Shown in pieces: positions 37,288 to 44,851 of a DNA stretch of 64,000 bases (the stretch's first letter is position 1; each line of letters starts with the position of its first letter). Under the pieces are notes generated by a model, which was given only the letters and a program-made list of their open reading frames with translations, had not been told where the DNA came from and did not search any database. The DNA is from JAJPKK01 sp963824905. GTDB taxonomy: Bacteria; Pseudomonadota; Alphaproteobacteria; Rhizobiales; Xanthobacteraceae. Position numbers and translations under genes: made by a program. Where the stretch lies: contig CAWGRH010000028.1 of assembly GCA_963824905.1 (NCBI GenBank), positions 124,001-188,000 on the forward strand, read 5' to 3'.

Positions 37288-38019
37288 TCAGCGCTTGGGA
37301 CGAATCTCGCGGGAGGAATTAACCACGGCGTGCAAATTACGCGCGTAGTCGATCGCCGCGGGGATGTCGAGCGTCAGCGCATGACGCAGGTAATCCTTGA
37401 CGCCTTCGGTCGCGATCGGAGGCGCTTGGAGGATGTTCTCGCACAGCGTCTTTACCTCCGCTTCGAGTGCCGCGCGCGGCACCACGTCGCTGACGATGCC
37501 GTAAGAGAGCGCCCGCTCCGCGCTCACCGCCTTGGCTGAATAGACGAGATAGGTCAAAGCTTTGCGGGTCGCTCGATCGGCCAGCGCCGACATCACCATG
37601 GTCGGCAGGATGTTGTGCAGCATTTCCGGCACCTGGAACATCGCGTCGTCCGCGGCGATGGTGATGTCGGCGACCGCCGCCACCGCGCAGCCGAAGCCGA
37701 GCGCGCGGCCCTGCACGACGCACACCACCGGAATCGGCGAATTGCGGATCGTCCCATAAGCATCGAACACGATGTCGGAGAAGCGCCGGCGCTCCATCGC
37801 CTCAGGTGCGACGGCCGGCGGCGGCGGTGACTGCCGCCCGACGCAGAAGTCCGCGCCGGCGCCGCGCAGCAGCACCATGCGCGAGGTCTGCGGCGCCGCG
37901 GCGATGATGCGCGTCAATTCCTGCGCCATGGCGTCGGTCATGGCGTTGCCCGCGGCTGGCCGGTTGATGGTGACCTGCAGGATGCCACCCTCCTGCGCGC
38001 TCAAAATTTCTTCGCTCAT
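37288..38019 (-). CDS. Enoyl-CoA hydratase/isomerase family protein
   Basis: A 243-residue crotonase-fold protein: ILQVTINRPAAGNAMTDAMA, oxyanion-hole segments LLRGAGADFCVGRQ and VVCVVQGRALGFGCAVAAVA, and ADDAMFQVPEMLHNILPTMV. The position of the first canonical catalytic Glu is occupied by Phe/Met-type residues (FQVPEM), so hydratase activity is uncertain; isomerase or hydrolase roles exist in this family. ATG 38019 has AGGAAG upstream. It may belong with catabolism of an acyl-CoA, but it stands alone. Confidence 0.85.
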   Translation of the reverse strand: MSEEILSAQEGGILQVTINRPAAGNAMTDAMAQELTRIIAAAPQTSRMVLLRGAGADFCVGRQSPPPPAVAPEAMERRRFSDIVFDAYGTIRNSPIPVVCVVQGRALGFGCAVAAVADITIAADDAMFQVPEMLHNILPTMVMSALADRATRKALTYLVYSAKAVSAERALSYGIVSDVVPRAALEAEVKTLCENILQAPPIATEGVKDYLRHALTLDIPAAIDYARNLHAVVNSSREIRPKR

Positions 38020-38187
38020 CGACGCTTCCTCTTTGGCACCCGTGCCGGACCGGCCGGGCGCCGCCATCCTCTTCATTCCCGCCGCGCATGCAACCGGCTT
38101 CGCTTCATCCCTGCTCGTGTTAAGCTCGCAATGCCCGCTCACCAGCCGGCGCCGTATCCTGCGCAAAAAATCCGACGAGAGCACGCC

Positions 38188-38406
38188 ATGTCAGACGCCG
38201 TGAAAGCCGAAAGCCCGGAGGCCGAATGGATGCGCCGCCTTGCCGGCGCGCGCGGCCTCGGCCGCACCTTCGCGATGTATCCCGAGGCCGTCACCGCGGC
38301 CTTTGCGCGCGCAAGCCAATGCATGACGACGCTGCCCGCCAACCTGCCCCCGATCACCGAGCCGATGCCGCGCTTCGATCCCGCAGCCGCGACGGTGCCG
38401 AAATGA
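38188..38406 (+). CDS. Small AtzG-like amidase partner protein
   Basis: A 72-residue protein (MSDAVKAESPEAEWMRRLAG onward) whose C-terminus, NLPPITEPMPRFDPA, resembles the C-terminal 'EPAPVFRP' region of AtzG/DUF4089 proteins. Its stop overlaps the following amidase ATG by four bases (ATGA). AtzG is a GatC-like small subunit that packs against the amidase AtzE. The same gene order and size here suggest an equivalent role, which is an inference from context and weak similarity. Confidence 0.65.
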   Translation: MSDAVKAESPEAEWMRRLAGARGLGRTFAMYPEAVTAAFARASQCMTTLPANLPPITEPMPRFDPAAATVPK

Positions 38407-39821
38407 CCGACCTTGCTTACATGACGATCGCCGAGGCGTCCCGGCTGATCCGGGCGCGCAAGCTCTCCCCCGTCGAACTGACGGACGCGCTGCTCGACCG
38501 CATCGCGGCGCTCGACGGGATCTACCACGCTTACATTGCGGTCACCGCCGATGCGGCGCGGACCGAGGCCAAGGCCGCGGAGGCCGAGATCGCCGGCGGC
38601 ACCTGGCGCGGGCCAATGCACGGCATCCCTTATGCGGCGAAGGACATCTTCGACGTCGCGGGGCTCGCGACCACCTGCCACTCCAAACTTCGCATGGACC
38701 ACCGCGCCGCCGCGGACGCAACGACGATCGCGCGGCTACGCGCCGCCGGCGCCATCCTGCTCGGCAAGCTCGCGCTGCATGAGTTCGCCACCGGCGGCCC
38801 GACCCGGGAGTTGCCGTGGCCCGCGGCGGTGAATCCGTGGAACCTCGATCTTCACCCCGGAGGCTCGTCGAGCGGCTCCGCCGTGGCGGTTGCGACCGGC
38901 CTTGCACCGGGATCGCTCGGCACCGACACCGGCGGGTCGGTGCGCAATCCCGCCACCTGCTGCGGCGTCATCGGCATGAAGCCGACCTACGGCCTCGTGA
39001 GCCGCGCCGGCGTGTTTCCGCTGAGCTTCTCCCTCGATCACGTCGGACCCCTCACCCGCACGGTCGAGGACAACGCGATCCTGCTCCACGCCATCGCCGG
39101 CCACGATCCCGCCGACTCCGCAAGCGCCGATCGCGCGCCGGCCGATCTCCTCGATGGACTTCATGCCGGAGTGAAGGGGCTGCGCATCGGCGTCATCGCC
39201 CATTTCTACACGGAGGACATGGTCGGCGCGCCCGAGCAGGTCGCCGCCATCGGCGACGCCGCCGACGCGCTGCGCCGGCTCGGCGCCGAGGTACGGCCGG
39301 TGCGGCTCTCCTCGCTTGCGCGCTATGCCGATTGCGGCCGCACCATTCATCTCGCAGAGGCCTACGCGGTGCACGAGCGCGATCTGCAGCAGCACCCAGA
39401 CGGCTACGCCGCGATCACCCGGAGCAAGCTGTTGCCGGGCGCGTTCATCCCCGCGAGCGACTACATCAAGGCTCAACAGTTCCGCCGCCTGCTCTGCGCG
39501 GAATTCGCGGCGCTGATGAAGGACTACGACGCCGTCATCACGCTATCGAGCCTCGACCTGCCGTGCCGGATCGACGACCCTGAGACCATTGCGAAGACCT
39601 ATGAGCGCCAGTGCCGCATTGCGTTCAACGTGACCGGAACGCCGGCGATTTCGGTGCCGACCGGCTTCACCGCAGCCGGCCTGCCGCTCGCCATGCAGAT
39701 CACCGGCGCCGCCTTCGCCGAGCCGATGGTCTATCGCATCGCCCACGCCTATTGCGAGGCGACCGGATTCGCCGACCGCCGTCCGGCCGTTGCGAGGGCG
39801 ACCGAAGCCGCACTCGCCTGA
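38403..39821 (+). CDS. Amidase signature family hydrolase (AtzE/GatA-like)
   Basis: A 472-residue amidase with the Ser-cisSer-Lys triad at K80 (GIPYAAKDIFDV), S155 (HPGGSSSGSA) and nucleophile S179 (GTDTGGSVRNPA), almost the same spacing as in GatA. Other family landmarks are KPTYGLVSRAGVFPLSFSLD and PLTRTVEDNAILL. It starts inside the stop of the AtzG-like gene. Substrates could be a small amide or biuret-type compound. A GatA role is unlikely because no gatB or gatC is adjacent. Confidence 0.9.
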   Translation: MTDLAYMTIAEASRLIRARKLSPVELTDALLDRIAALDGIYHAYIAVTADAARTEAKAAEAEIAGGTWRGPMHGIPYAAKDIFDVAGLATTCHSKLRMDHRAAADATTIARLRAAGAILLGKLALHEFATGGPTRELPWPAAVNPWNLDLHPGGSSSGSAVAVATGLAPGSLGTDTGGSVRNPATCCGVIGMKPTYGLVSRAGVFPLSFSLDHVGPLTRTVEDNAILLHAIAGHDPADSASADRAPADLLDGLHAGVKGLRIGVIAHFYTEDMVGAPEQVAAIGDAADALRRLGAEVRPVRLSSLARYADCGRTIHLAEAYAVHERDLQQHPDGYAAITRSKLLPGAFIPASDYIKAQQFRRLLCAEFAALMKDYDAVITLSSLDLPCRIDDPETIAKTYERQCRIAFNVTGTPAISVPTGFTAAGLPLAMQITGAAFAEPMVYRIAHAYCEATGFADRRPAVARATEAALA

Positions 39822-39876
39822 GCAGGTTTGCGCAACTCGACCGAGCGGCCGAATGCCAAGTGACCGGTGAATTGCA

Positions 39877-40344
39877 ATGATCGATATCTTGTTCAACGGC
39901 GTCGGCTGGACCGACATCGCGTTCACTCTCAACCGCGTTGCGGTTGGACTGTTCTTCATGTTGTCCGGGTACCACAAGCTGTTCAACGCCGAGCGGCACC
40001 GCGTGTTTGCCGACGAGCTGAGGTCCCTGCACGTTCATGCCGTCGGGATCAATCAATGGTGGGTGCCGCTCGTCGAGTTCGCCGGCGGCGCCGCGGTCGT
40101 CATTGGGCTCCTCACGCCGCTCGCTGCGCTCGGGCTTCTTCTCATCATCCTCGTCGCCAACGCGACGACGGGGCGAGAGCGGATCAAGGCATTTATGCCG
40201 ATCGATCGGGCAGACCGGATCGATGATTGGCTCTATCTGCCGGAAACCCTCTACGCGTTCCTGTTGATCCTCATCATCTCAGCCGGTGCTGGGCCGTACA
40301 GCCTCGATGCAGTGATCTCAAGCCTGATCCACCGCAGCACGTAG
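39877..40344 (+). CDS. DoxX-family membrane protein
   Basis: A 155-residue protein with four predicted membrane segments. It shows the DoxX pattern VAVGLFFMLSGYHKLFNAER, VPLVEFAGGAAVVIGLLTPL, AALGLLLIILVANATT and YAFLLILIISAGAGPYSLDA. DoxX-type proteins associate with redox or thiol systems in some bacteria, but this one has no such neighbour. It starts 55 bases after the amidase and may be read with it. Confidence 0.8.
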   Translation: MIDILFNGVGWTDIAFTLNRVAVGLFFMLSGYHKLFNAERHRVFADELRSLHVHAVGINQWWVPLVEFAGGAAVVIGLLTPLAALGLLLIILVANATTGRERIKAFMPIDRADRIDDWLYLPETLYAFLLILIISAGAGPYSLDAVISSLIHRST

Positions 40345-40425
40345 GATGGGTTGAGCCCTTGCGAAACCCGTCAAACTGCATCCGCGGCAGGGCACGCGAT
40401 GGGTATCGCTTCGCTCAACCCATCC
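40344..40425. repeat. GGATGGGTTGAGC inverted-repeat element
   Basis: Perfect 13-bp inverted arms GGATGGGTTGAGC (40344-40356) and GCTCAACCCATCC (40413-40425) enclose about 56 bases, with a second internal pair around AACCCGTC and GATGGGTA. This is a short intergenic element of the kind scattered in related genomes, starting on the last base of the doxX stop. Confidence 0.6.
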
Positions 40426-40480
40426 TTCCAGGTCGCCTTCGGGTTAAAGGCTGCCCAGCCTCTCCCGTGGAGAAACACTC

Positions 40481-41362
40481 ATGACCCTGCCGCGGGACCG
40501 CCTCGCATATTCGTCCCCGTTCACCCGCCCTCCCCTCAGGCTGCCCGGCAACGGCCGCATGATCGTGTGGACGGTGGTCAACGTCGAGGAGTGGGAGATC
40601 ACCCGGCCGATGGCCCGGCAGCTCTCCCAACCGCCGATGGGCCAGACCCCGATACCCGATCTGCCGAACTGGACCTGGTACGAGTACGGGATGCGGGTCG
40701 GGTTCTGGCGACTGATGCGGGCGCTCGAGCGGGCAGGCGTCGTCCCGACCATGTCGATCAACGCCAAGGTCTGCGAGACCTATCCGGAGGTCGCCGGCGC
40801 CGCCCGCGACGCCGGATGGGAGTTCATGGCGCACAGCTATGTGCAGATGCCGATCCAGCAGATTGAGGACCAGCGCGCGGTGATCCGCCAGTCGATCGAG
40901 ATCATCGAGCGCTTCACCGGCAAGCGACCGACCGGCTGGCTCGGCCCGGGCCGGATGCAGACCTTCGACACTCTCGATTACGTCACCGAGCAGGGCCTCT
41001 CCTGGTTCGGCGACTGGGTGCTCGACGACCAGCCGCTCTGGGTGAAAACCGCGCACGGCCCGATTCTGTCCGTGCCCTACAGCGCCGAGATCAACGACAT
41101 CACCATGATGGTGTCGCACCACCACGAATCCGACGTGCTGATGAAGCGCACCGCCGACGCCTTCGACCGGCTCTATGAGGAATCAGCGGAGTCCGCGCGC
41201 ATATTGGCGATCGGCGTGCACCCCTACGTGACCGGCGCCGCACACCGCATCAAGTATTTCGAGGAGCTCTACGCCTACATCAACCGGCATGACGGGATCG
41301 TGCACTGGACGGGGCAGGAGATTTTCGACTGGTATCGCGTGATCGCCACACCGCCGAAGTAA
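40481..41362 (+). CDS. Polysaccharide deacetylase (NodB-like, PuuE/allantoinase-type)
   Basis: A 293-residue protein with a NodB-type TIM-like barrel: MIVWTVVNVEEWEITRPM, GVVPTMSINAKVCETYPEV, WEFMAHSYVQMPIQQIEDQR, RPTGWLGPGRMQTFDTLDYV and HPYVTGAAHRIKYFEELY. The arrangement follows the cytoplasmic PuuE/peptidoglycan-deacetylase-like branch without a signal peptide. Members hydrolyse amide bonds of sugars or of cyclic ureides such as allantoin. ATG 40481 follows GGAG at 8 nt. It stands alone between a palindromic element and an AT-rich gap. Confidence 0.85.
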   Translation: MTLPRDRLAYSSPFTRPPLRLPGNGRMIVWTVVNVEEWEITRPMARQLSQPPMGQTPIPDLPNWTWYEYGMRVGFWRLMRALERAGVVPTMSINAKVCETYPEVAGAARDAGWEFMAHSYVQMPIQQIEDQRAVIRQSIEIIERFTGKRPTGWLGPGRMQTFDTLDYVTEQGLSWFGDWVLDDQPLWVKTAHGPILSVPYSAEINDITMMVSHHHESDVLMKRTADAFDRLYEESAESARILAIGVHPYVTGAAHRIKYFEELYAYINRHDGIVHWTGQEIFDWYRVIATPPK

Positions 41363-41572
41363 CGATCCGGTTTTGTGGTCGGCCGCACCTCAGCGGGCGC
41401 GCAGGCGTGACAGCGGGGCGGCACAGCGTGGCGCCAAAGCGACAATCTCCCGTTCCCTTCTTGTCGACGATCGGCCGCTCGTCGACATATTTCACGAGGC
41501 GTGGATTTCGCGGCGAAAGTTACTCGATTCGCTACGCAATTAAATTGCCCAGCCGAGCTCTGTCGTCGACAT

Positions 41573-41587
41573 TTAATACCTCATTAA
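41573..41587. promoter_or_regulatory. CtrA-type box (TTAA-N7-TTAA)
   Basis: TTAATACCTCATTAACC contains TTAA (41573-41576), seven bases, then TTAACC (41584-41589). This matches the full CtrA recognition pattern of alphaproteobacteria. It lies in an AT-rich patch, conspicuous in this GC-rich window, about 105 bases upstream of pxpB. Confidence 0.5.
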
Positions 41588-41654
41588 CCATAACGTTTTC
41601 TTGCTCTCAGCAAATTGCCGGAAAACATTGACGGAACGAGATAATTAACCAATA

Positions 41655-41669
41655 TTAACGACGAGTTAA
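41655..41669. promoter_or_regulatory. Second CtrA-type box next to pxpB
   Basis: TTAACGACGAGTTAA fits TTAA-N7-TTAA exactly and lies 23 bases before the pxpB ATG (41693), where it would overlap a promoter. The rest of the 41363-41692 gap shows no coding sequence. Confidence 0.5.
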
Positions 41670-41692
41670 TTCCACCTTGTCGCGTGCTTTCC

Positions 41693-42433
41693 ATGCCCCC
41701 GTATAAGGTATTGACCGCCGGTGATACCGCGCTGGTCATCGAATTCGGGGATGCGGTCGACCGCGCGCTCAGCGCGTGGGTGCTGGCATTGGCGCGTCGC
41801 CTCAACGATGCGCGTGTTGCGGGTGTCATCGAGACGGTGCCGACGTTTCGCTCGCTCATGGTCTATTACGACCCGATCGCACTTCCGGCCGCAGAGCTCA
41901 TCGGACGGATCGAGGCGTTGATGGACGGCGTCGAGCCGACGAGCGGGACCGGATGCCTGTGGCGTCTTCCGGTCTGCTACGACGGCGACCTCGCCCCCGA
42001 TCTCGACGACGTCGCGGCACGGACCGGATTGACCCGTTCTGCGGTGATCGACCGGCACGCCGAGGTCACCTACCACGTCTACATGCTGGGCTTTCTGCCC
42101 GGGCTCGCCTATCTCGGCGACGTTGCGCCCGCACTCACGCTGCCGCGACGCGACGTGCCGCGCATCCGGATTCCAGCGGGGTCGGTCGGGATCGGGATGG
42201 CGATGACCTGCATCTTCCCACGGGAAAGTCCGTGCGGGCTGCACCTTCTTGGGCACTCCCCGGTGCCGCTGTGGCGCCCGCAGAACAACCCGGAGGCCGC
42301 AGCCCTGCTGACCCCCGGCGACCGGGTGATGTTCTCGCCGACACCGCGCCGCGAGCACGATGAGATGGCTGCCGCCGCCGCGGCCGGAGATCTCATCGTC
42401 ACGCCGGTCGAGACCACGAAGGACGCGGCATGA
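41693..42433 (+). CDS. pxpB: 5-oxoprolinase subunit PxpB (KipI-like)
   Basis: A 246-residue AHS1-domain protein. It has the family features DTALVIEFGDAVDRALSAWV, YDPIALPAAELIGRI, LPVCYDGDLAPDLDDVA, EVTYHVYMLGFLPGLAYLGD, LPRRDVPRIRIPAGSVGI and GLHLLGHSPVPLWRPQN. With PxpC and PxpA it forms the prokaryotic ATP-dependent 5-oxoprolinase that opens 5-oxoproline to glutamate. ATG 41693 is chosen; GTG 41684 would add three residues, and neither has a clear ribosome site. pxpC overlaps by 4 nt. No pxpA is in the window near it. Confidence 0.9.
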   Translation: MPPYKVLTAGDTALVIEFGDAVDRALSAWVLALARRLNDARVAGVIETVPTFRSLMVYYDPIALPAAELIGRIEALMDGVEPTSGTGCLWRLPVCYDGDLAPDLDDVAARTGLTRSAVIDRHAEVTYHVYMLGFLPGLAYLGDVAPALTLPRRDVPRIRIPAGSVGIGMAMTCIFPRESPCGLHLLGHSPVPLWRPQNNPEAAALLTPGDRVMFSPTPRREHDEMAAAAAAGDLIVTPVETTKDAA

Positions 42434-43488
42434 CGCCGGCGCTGAGCATCGTGCGGCCGGGCTTGCTGACCACGATCCAGGACCTCGGTCGCGTCGGCCA
42501 CCAAAGTCTTGGCATCGCCGTCTGCGGCGCGCTCGATCCGGTGGCGCTGCGCGCCGCCAATGCGCTCGCCGGCAATCCGCCGGCGGCGGGCGTCCTCGAG
42601 GTGCTCCATCTCGGCCCGACCATGGTCGTCGAGGCCGACGACGTTCGGATATCGTTCGCCGGCCCCCGCGCGACGATCGAGATTCTTCCCGACGTCGCGG
42701 CGATTCGCGGCAGGCCGGTCGAGACGATGCGCAGCGTGAGGCTGCGCCGCGGCGAGGTCATCCGTATCGGTTCGCTCGCGGGCGGCGCGGCACTCTACGT
42801 CGCGGTCGAGGGTGGCTTCGACGTCGCGCCGGTGCTCGGCAGCGTGTCGACCGATATCCGCGCCGGCATCGGCGGCTGGCATGGCCGTGCGCTCGTCGCC
42901 GGCGACCACCTGCCGCTGTGTCGGTCGTCGGCCTCCCCGCGCGAGGAATCGCATTTCGCAGGCCTCGAGCTGTCGCCGCCGTCCGTGGTGCGCGCCATCG
43001 TCGGACCGCAGGGCGATTACTTCTCGCAGAGCGATATCGACGTGTTCTTCGCGAGCACCTATACGGTGGGCGCGGGCTCGAACCGCATGGGCATGCGCCT
43101 CGAAGGCCCACCGATCGCGCATGCACGCGGCCACAACATCACGTCCGACGCGATCGCGCCGGGTTCGATCCAGGTCCCCGGCAACGGCCAGCCGATCATC
43201 CTGCTCGCAGACCGCCAAACCACCGGCGGCTACCCGAAGATCGCGACGGTGATCTCGGCCGACATGCCGGCGACCGGGCGGCTGACGATGGGCGCGAAGA
43301 TCCGGTTCGAGTCCGTCACCGTGGAGGAGGCGTTGCGGCTGCGCCGCCTCCTCATCGAGGAGATCGCACGAATTCCCGAGCGGATCGAGCCGATCAGAAA
43401 TGGTGTGGAAGGTGTCGAGCTTGCGCCGAAGCTGTCGGACCACAATCTCATCAGCGGCGTCGTCGACGCCGGCGACTGGATCGTCTAG
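42430..43488 (+). CDS. pxpC: 5-oxoprolinase subunit PxpC (KipA-like)
   Basis: A 352-residue AHS2-domain protein. It opens LSIVRPGLLTTIQDLGRVGH, then ALDPVALRAANALAGNPP, AGPRATIEI, YVAVEGGFDVAPVLGSVST, VIVGPQGDYF-type IVGPQGDYFSQSDIDVFF, NRMGMRLEGP and IQVPGNGQPIILLADRQTTG. It is translationally coupled to pxpB through an ATGA overlap, and together they form the catalytic PxpBC part. A dispersed palindromic repeat follows its stop. Confidence 0.9.
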   Translation: MTPALSIVRPGLLTTIQDLGRVGHQSLGIAVCGALDPVALRAANALAGNPPAAGVLEVLHLGPTMVVEADDVRISFAGPRATIEILPDVAAIRGRPVETMRSVRLRRGEVIRIGSLAGGAALYVAVEGGFDVAPVLGSVSTDIRAGIGGWHGRALVAGDHLPLCRSSASPREESHFAGLELSPPSVVRAIVGPQGDYFSQSDIDVFFASTYTVGAGSNRMGMRLEGPPIAHARGHNITSDAIAPGSIQVPGNGQPIILLADRQTTGGYPKIATVISADMPATGRLTMGAKIRFESVTVEEALRLRRLLIEEIARIPERIEPIRNGVEGVELAPKLSDHNLISGVVDAGDWIV

Positions 43489-43531
43489 AGCATGACCCCG
43501 AAGAGCGACGGACTTTTCGGACGAGGTATGC
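43488..43531. repeat. Diverged copy of the GAGCATG palindromic repeat
   Basis: GAGCATGACCCCGAAGAGCG, three bases, then ACTTTTCGGACGAGGTATGC parallels the element after corA at 25468. The left stem is partly degraded (GAAGAG instead of GAAAAG). It sits directly after the pxpC stop. Confidence 0.5.
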
Positions 43532-43567
43532 GTCAGATTCGATGAGTGCGCGGCGCGTGGGGAGACG

Positions 43568-44587
43568 ATGACACAGCGCGATCAGGTCGACGCCGCCGGG
43601 GAAGAAGAGGAGTTCGTGCCCGCGGCGGCCGCGCAACCCGTCACCGAAGTATTTGCGCCGCCCAAGCAGACCGACGACATCCCTCGCGGCATCGCCTTCA
43701 TGGTCGTCGCCACCATGCTGTTCTCGGTGTCGAGCGCGTTCGCCAAATGGCAGGTCGCGCTCTATCCGGTCGGCGAAGTGATGTTCATGCGTTCATTCTC
43801 CTCGCTCGTGGTGTGCGCCGCCTTCGTCTTGCCGTTTACCGGACTGTCGGTGTTCGCGACGCGCCGGCCGCGCGACCACATCGCGCGCGGCCTGTCGCAA
43901 TCGATCTCGCAGACGTTCAGCGTCATCGCTTTCAGTATGATGCCGCTCGCCGGCGCGGTGGCGATCAATTTCTCGGCGCCGCTGTGGTCGGCGCTGCTCT
44001 CGGTGGTGTGGCTCAAGGAGCGCGCCGGGCCGGTGCGCTGGCTGGTGCTGCTCGCGGGATTCCTCGGCGTGCTCATCGTCACCAATCCCGGCGCGGATTC
44101 GCTCCAGGTCGGCGCGCTGTTCGCGCTCGGCAACGCCATCATGTATGGCAGCGTCACCGTCGCCGTGCGCGGGATGACCGCGACGGAATCGGCCAATACG
44201 CTGTTGATGTGGCAGATGGTGACGATCGCCTTCTTCCACGCGCTTCTGCTGCTGTTCGGCTTTCGCATGCCGGCGCCGGTCGACGCCGCCATGCTGGTGT
44301 GCAGCGGCATAGCCAATGCGATCGCCCAGCATTTCTGGACGCGGGCGCTGCACCTCGCGCCGGCGACGGCGGTGTCGCCGTTCTTCTATCTCATGCTGGT
44401 GTGGGCGCTGATCATCGGATACGTCGTGTGGGGCGACGTGCCCACGGCCGGCCTGCTGGTCGGATCGGCGATCGTCGTCGCGTCGGGACTGCTGCTGCTG
44501 TGGCACGAGACCGCGCGCCGCCGCTCCGAACGTGCCATCGCGAAACGCAGGGAAACCGAGGCCGGGACCGCTTCGGCGCGAACCTGA
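43568..44587 (+). CDS. EamA/DMT-family transporter
   Basis: A 339-residue protein with about ten transmembrane helices in two EamA repeats, preceded by a 40-residue acidic/polar N-terminus. Typical segments are GIAFMVVATMLFSVSSAFAK, VAINFSAPLWSALLSVVWLK, LLAGFLGVLIVTNPGADSLQ and SPFFYLMLVWALIIGYVVWG. DMT transporters export or exchange amino acids and other metabolites. ATG 43568 follows GGAGACG. It is monocistronic, reading toward the tRNA on the other strand. Confidence 0.85.
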   Translation: MTQRDQVDAAGEEEEFVPAAAAQPVTEVFAPPKQTDDIPRGIAFMVVATMLFSVSSAFAKWQVALYPVGEVMFMRSFSSLVVCAAFVLPFTGLSVFATRRPRDHIARGLSQSISQTFSVIAFSMMPLAGAVAINFSAPLWSALLSVVWLKERAGPVRWLVLLAGFLGVLIVTNPGADSLQVGALFALGNAIMYGSVTVAVRGMTATESANTLLMWQMVTIAFFHALLLLFGFRMPAPVDAAMLVCSGIANAIAQHFWTRALHLAPATAVSPFFYLMLVWALIIGYVVWGDVPTAGLLVGSAIVVASGLLLLWHETARRRSERAIAKRRETEAGTASART

Positions 44588-44645
44588 AGGCGCGCCGGCA
44601 CGGTCGGCCATTCGCCGCGATCGAGCCGGCGAAATCAGGGGCGGA

Positions 44646-44719
44646 TGGAGCCGAGTGAAGGAATTGAACCTCCGTCTTCAACTTACGACGTTGATGCTCT
44701 ACCGTTGAGCTATCTCGGC
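44646..44719 (-). tRNA. tRNA-Thr (anticodon CGT)
   Basis: On the minus strand, 74 nt fold as a cloverleaf. Acceptor GCCGAGA pairs with ACTCGGC (last pair mismatched); the D arm is GCTC/GAGC; anticodon stem TCAAC/GTTGA holds loop GTCGTAA (anticodon CGT, reading ACG). The variable region is AGAC; T arm GGAGG/CCTTC holds loop TTCAATT. The 3' CCA is encoded (TGG at 44646-44648 on the plus strand). Confidence 0.9.
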
Positions 44720-44851
44720 ACCGCTGCCCAACCAATCCGTGTTCACGCGAAACGAGGCACGGCAGCCGCGAACGGTACCCGAAGAATTAACCGTGAGCTA
44801 TTAAGCAATCATGAACCACACCGGGCCCTTGAATGCGCATGCCGCAGGGCT

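Noticed and set aside
41651..41664. TTAACCAATATTAAC considered as an additional CtrA box
   Set aside because: Spacing is six bases; only the overlapping TTAA-N7-TTAA at 41655 fits.
44780..44815. TTAACC followed by TTAAG near the tRNA, considered as a CtrA box
   Set aside because: The spacing between the TTAA elements is ten bases, not the required seven.
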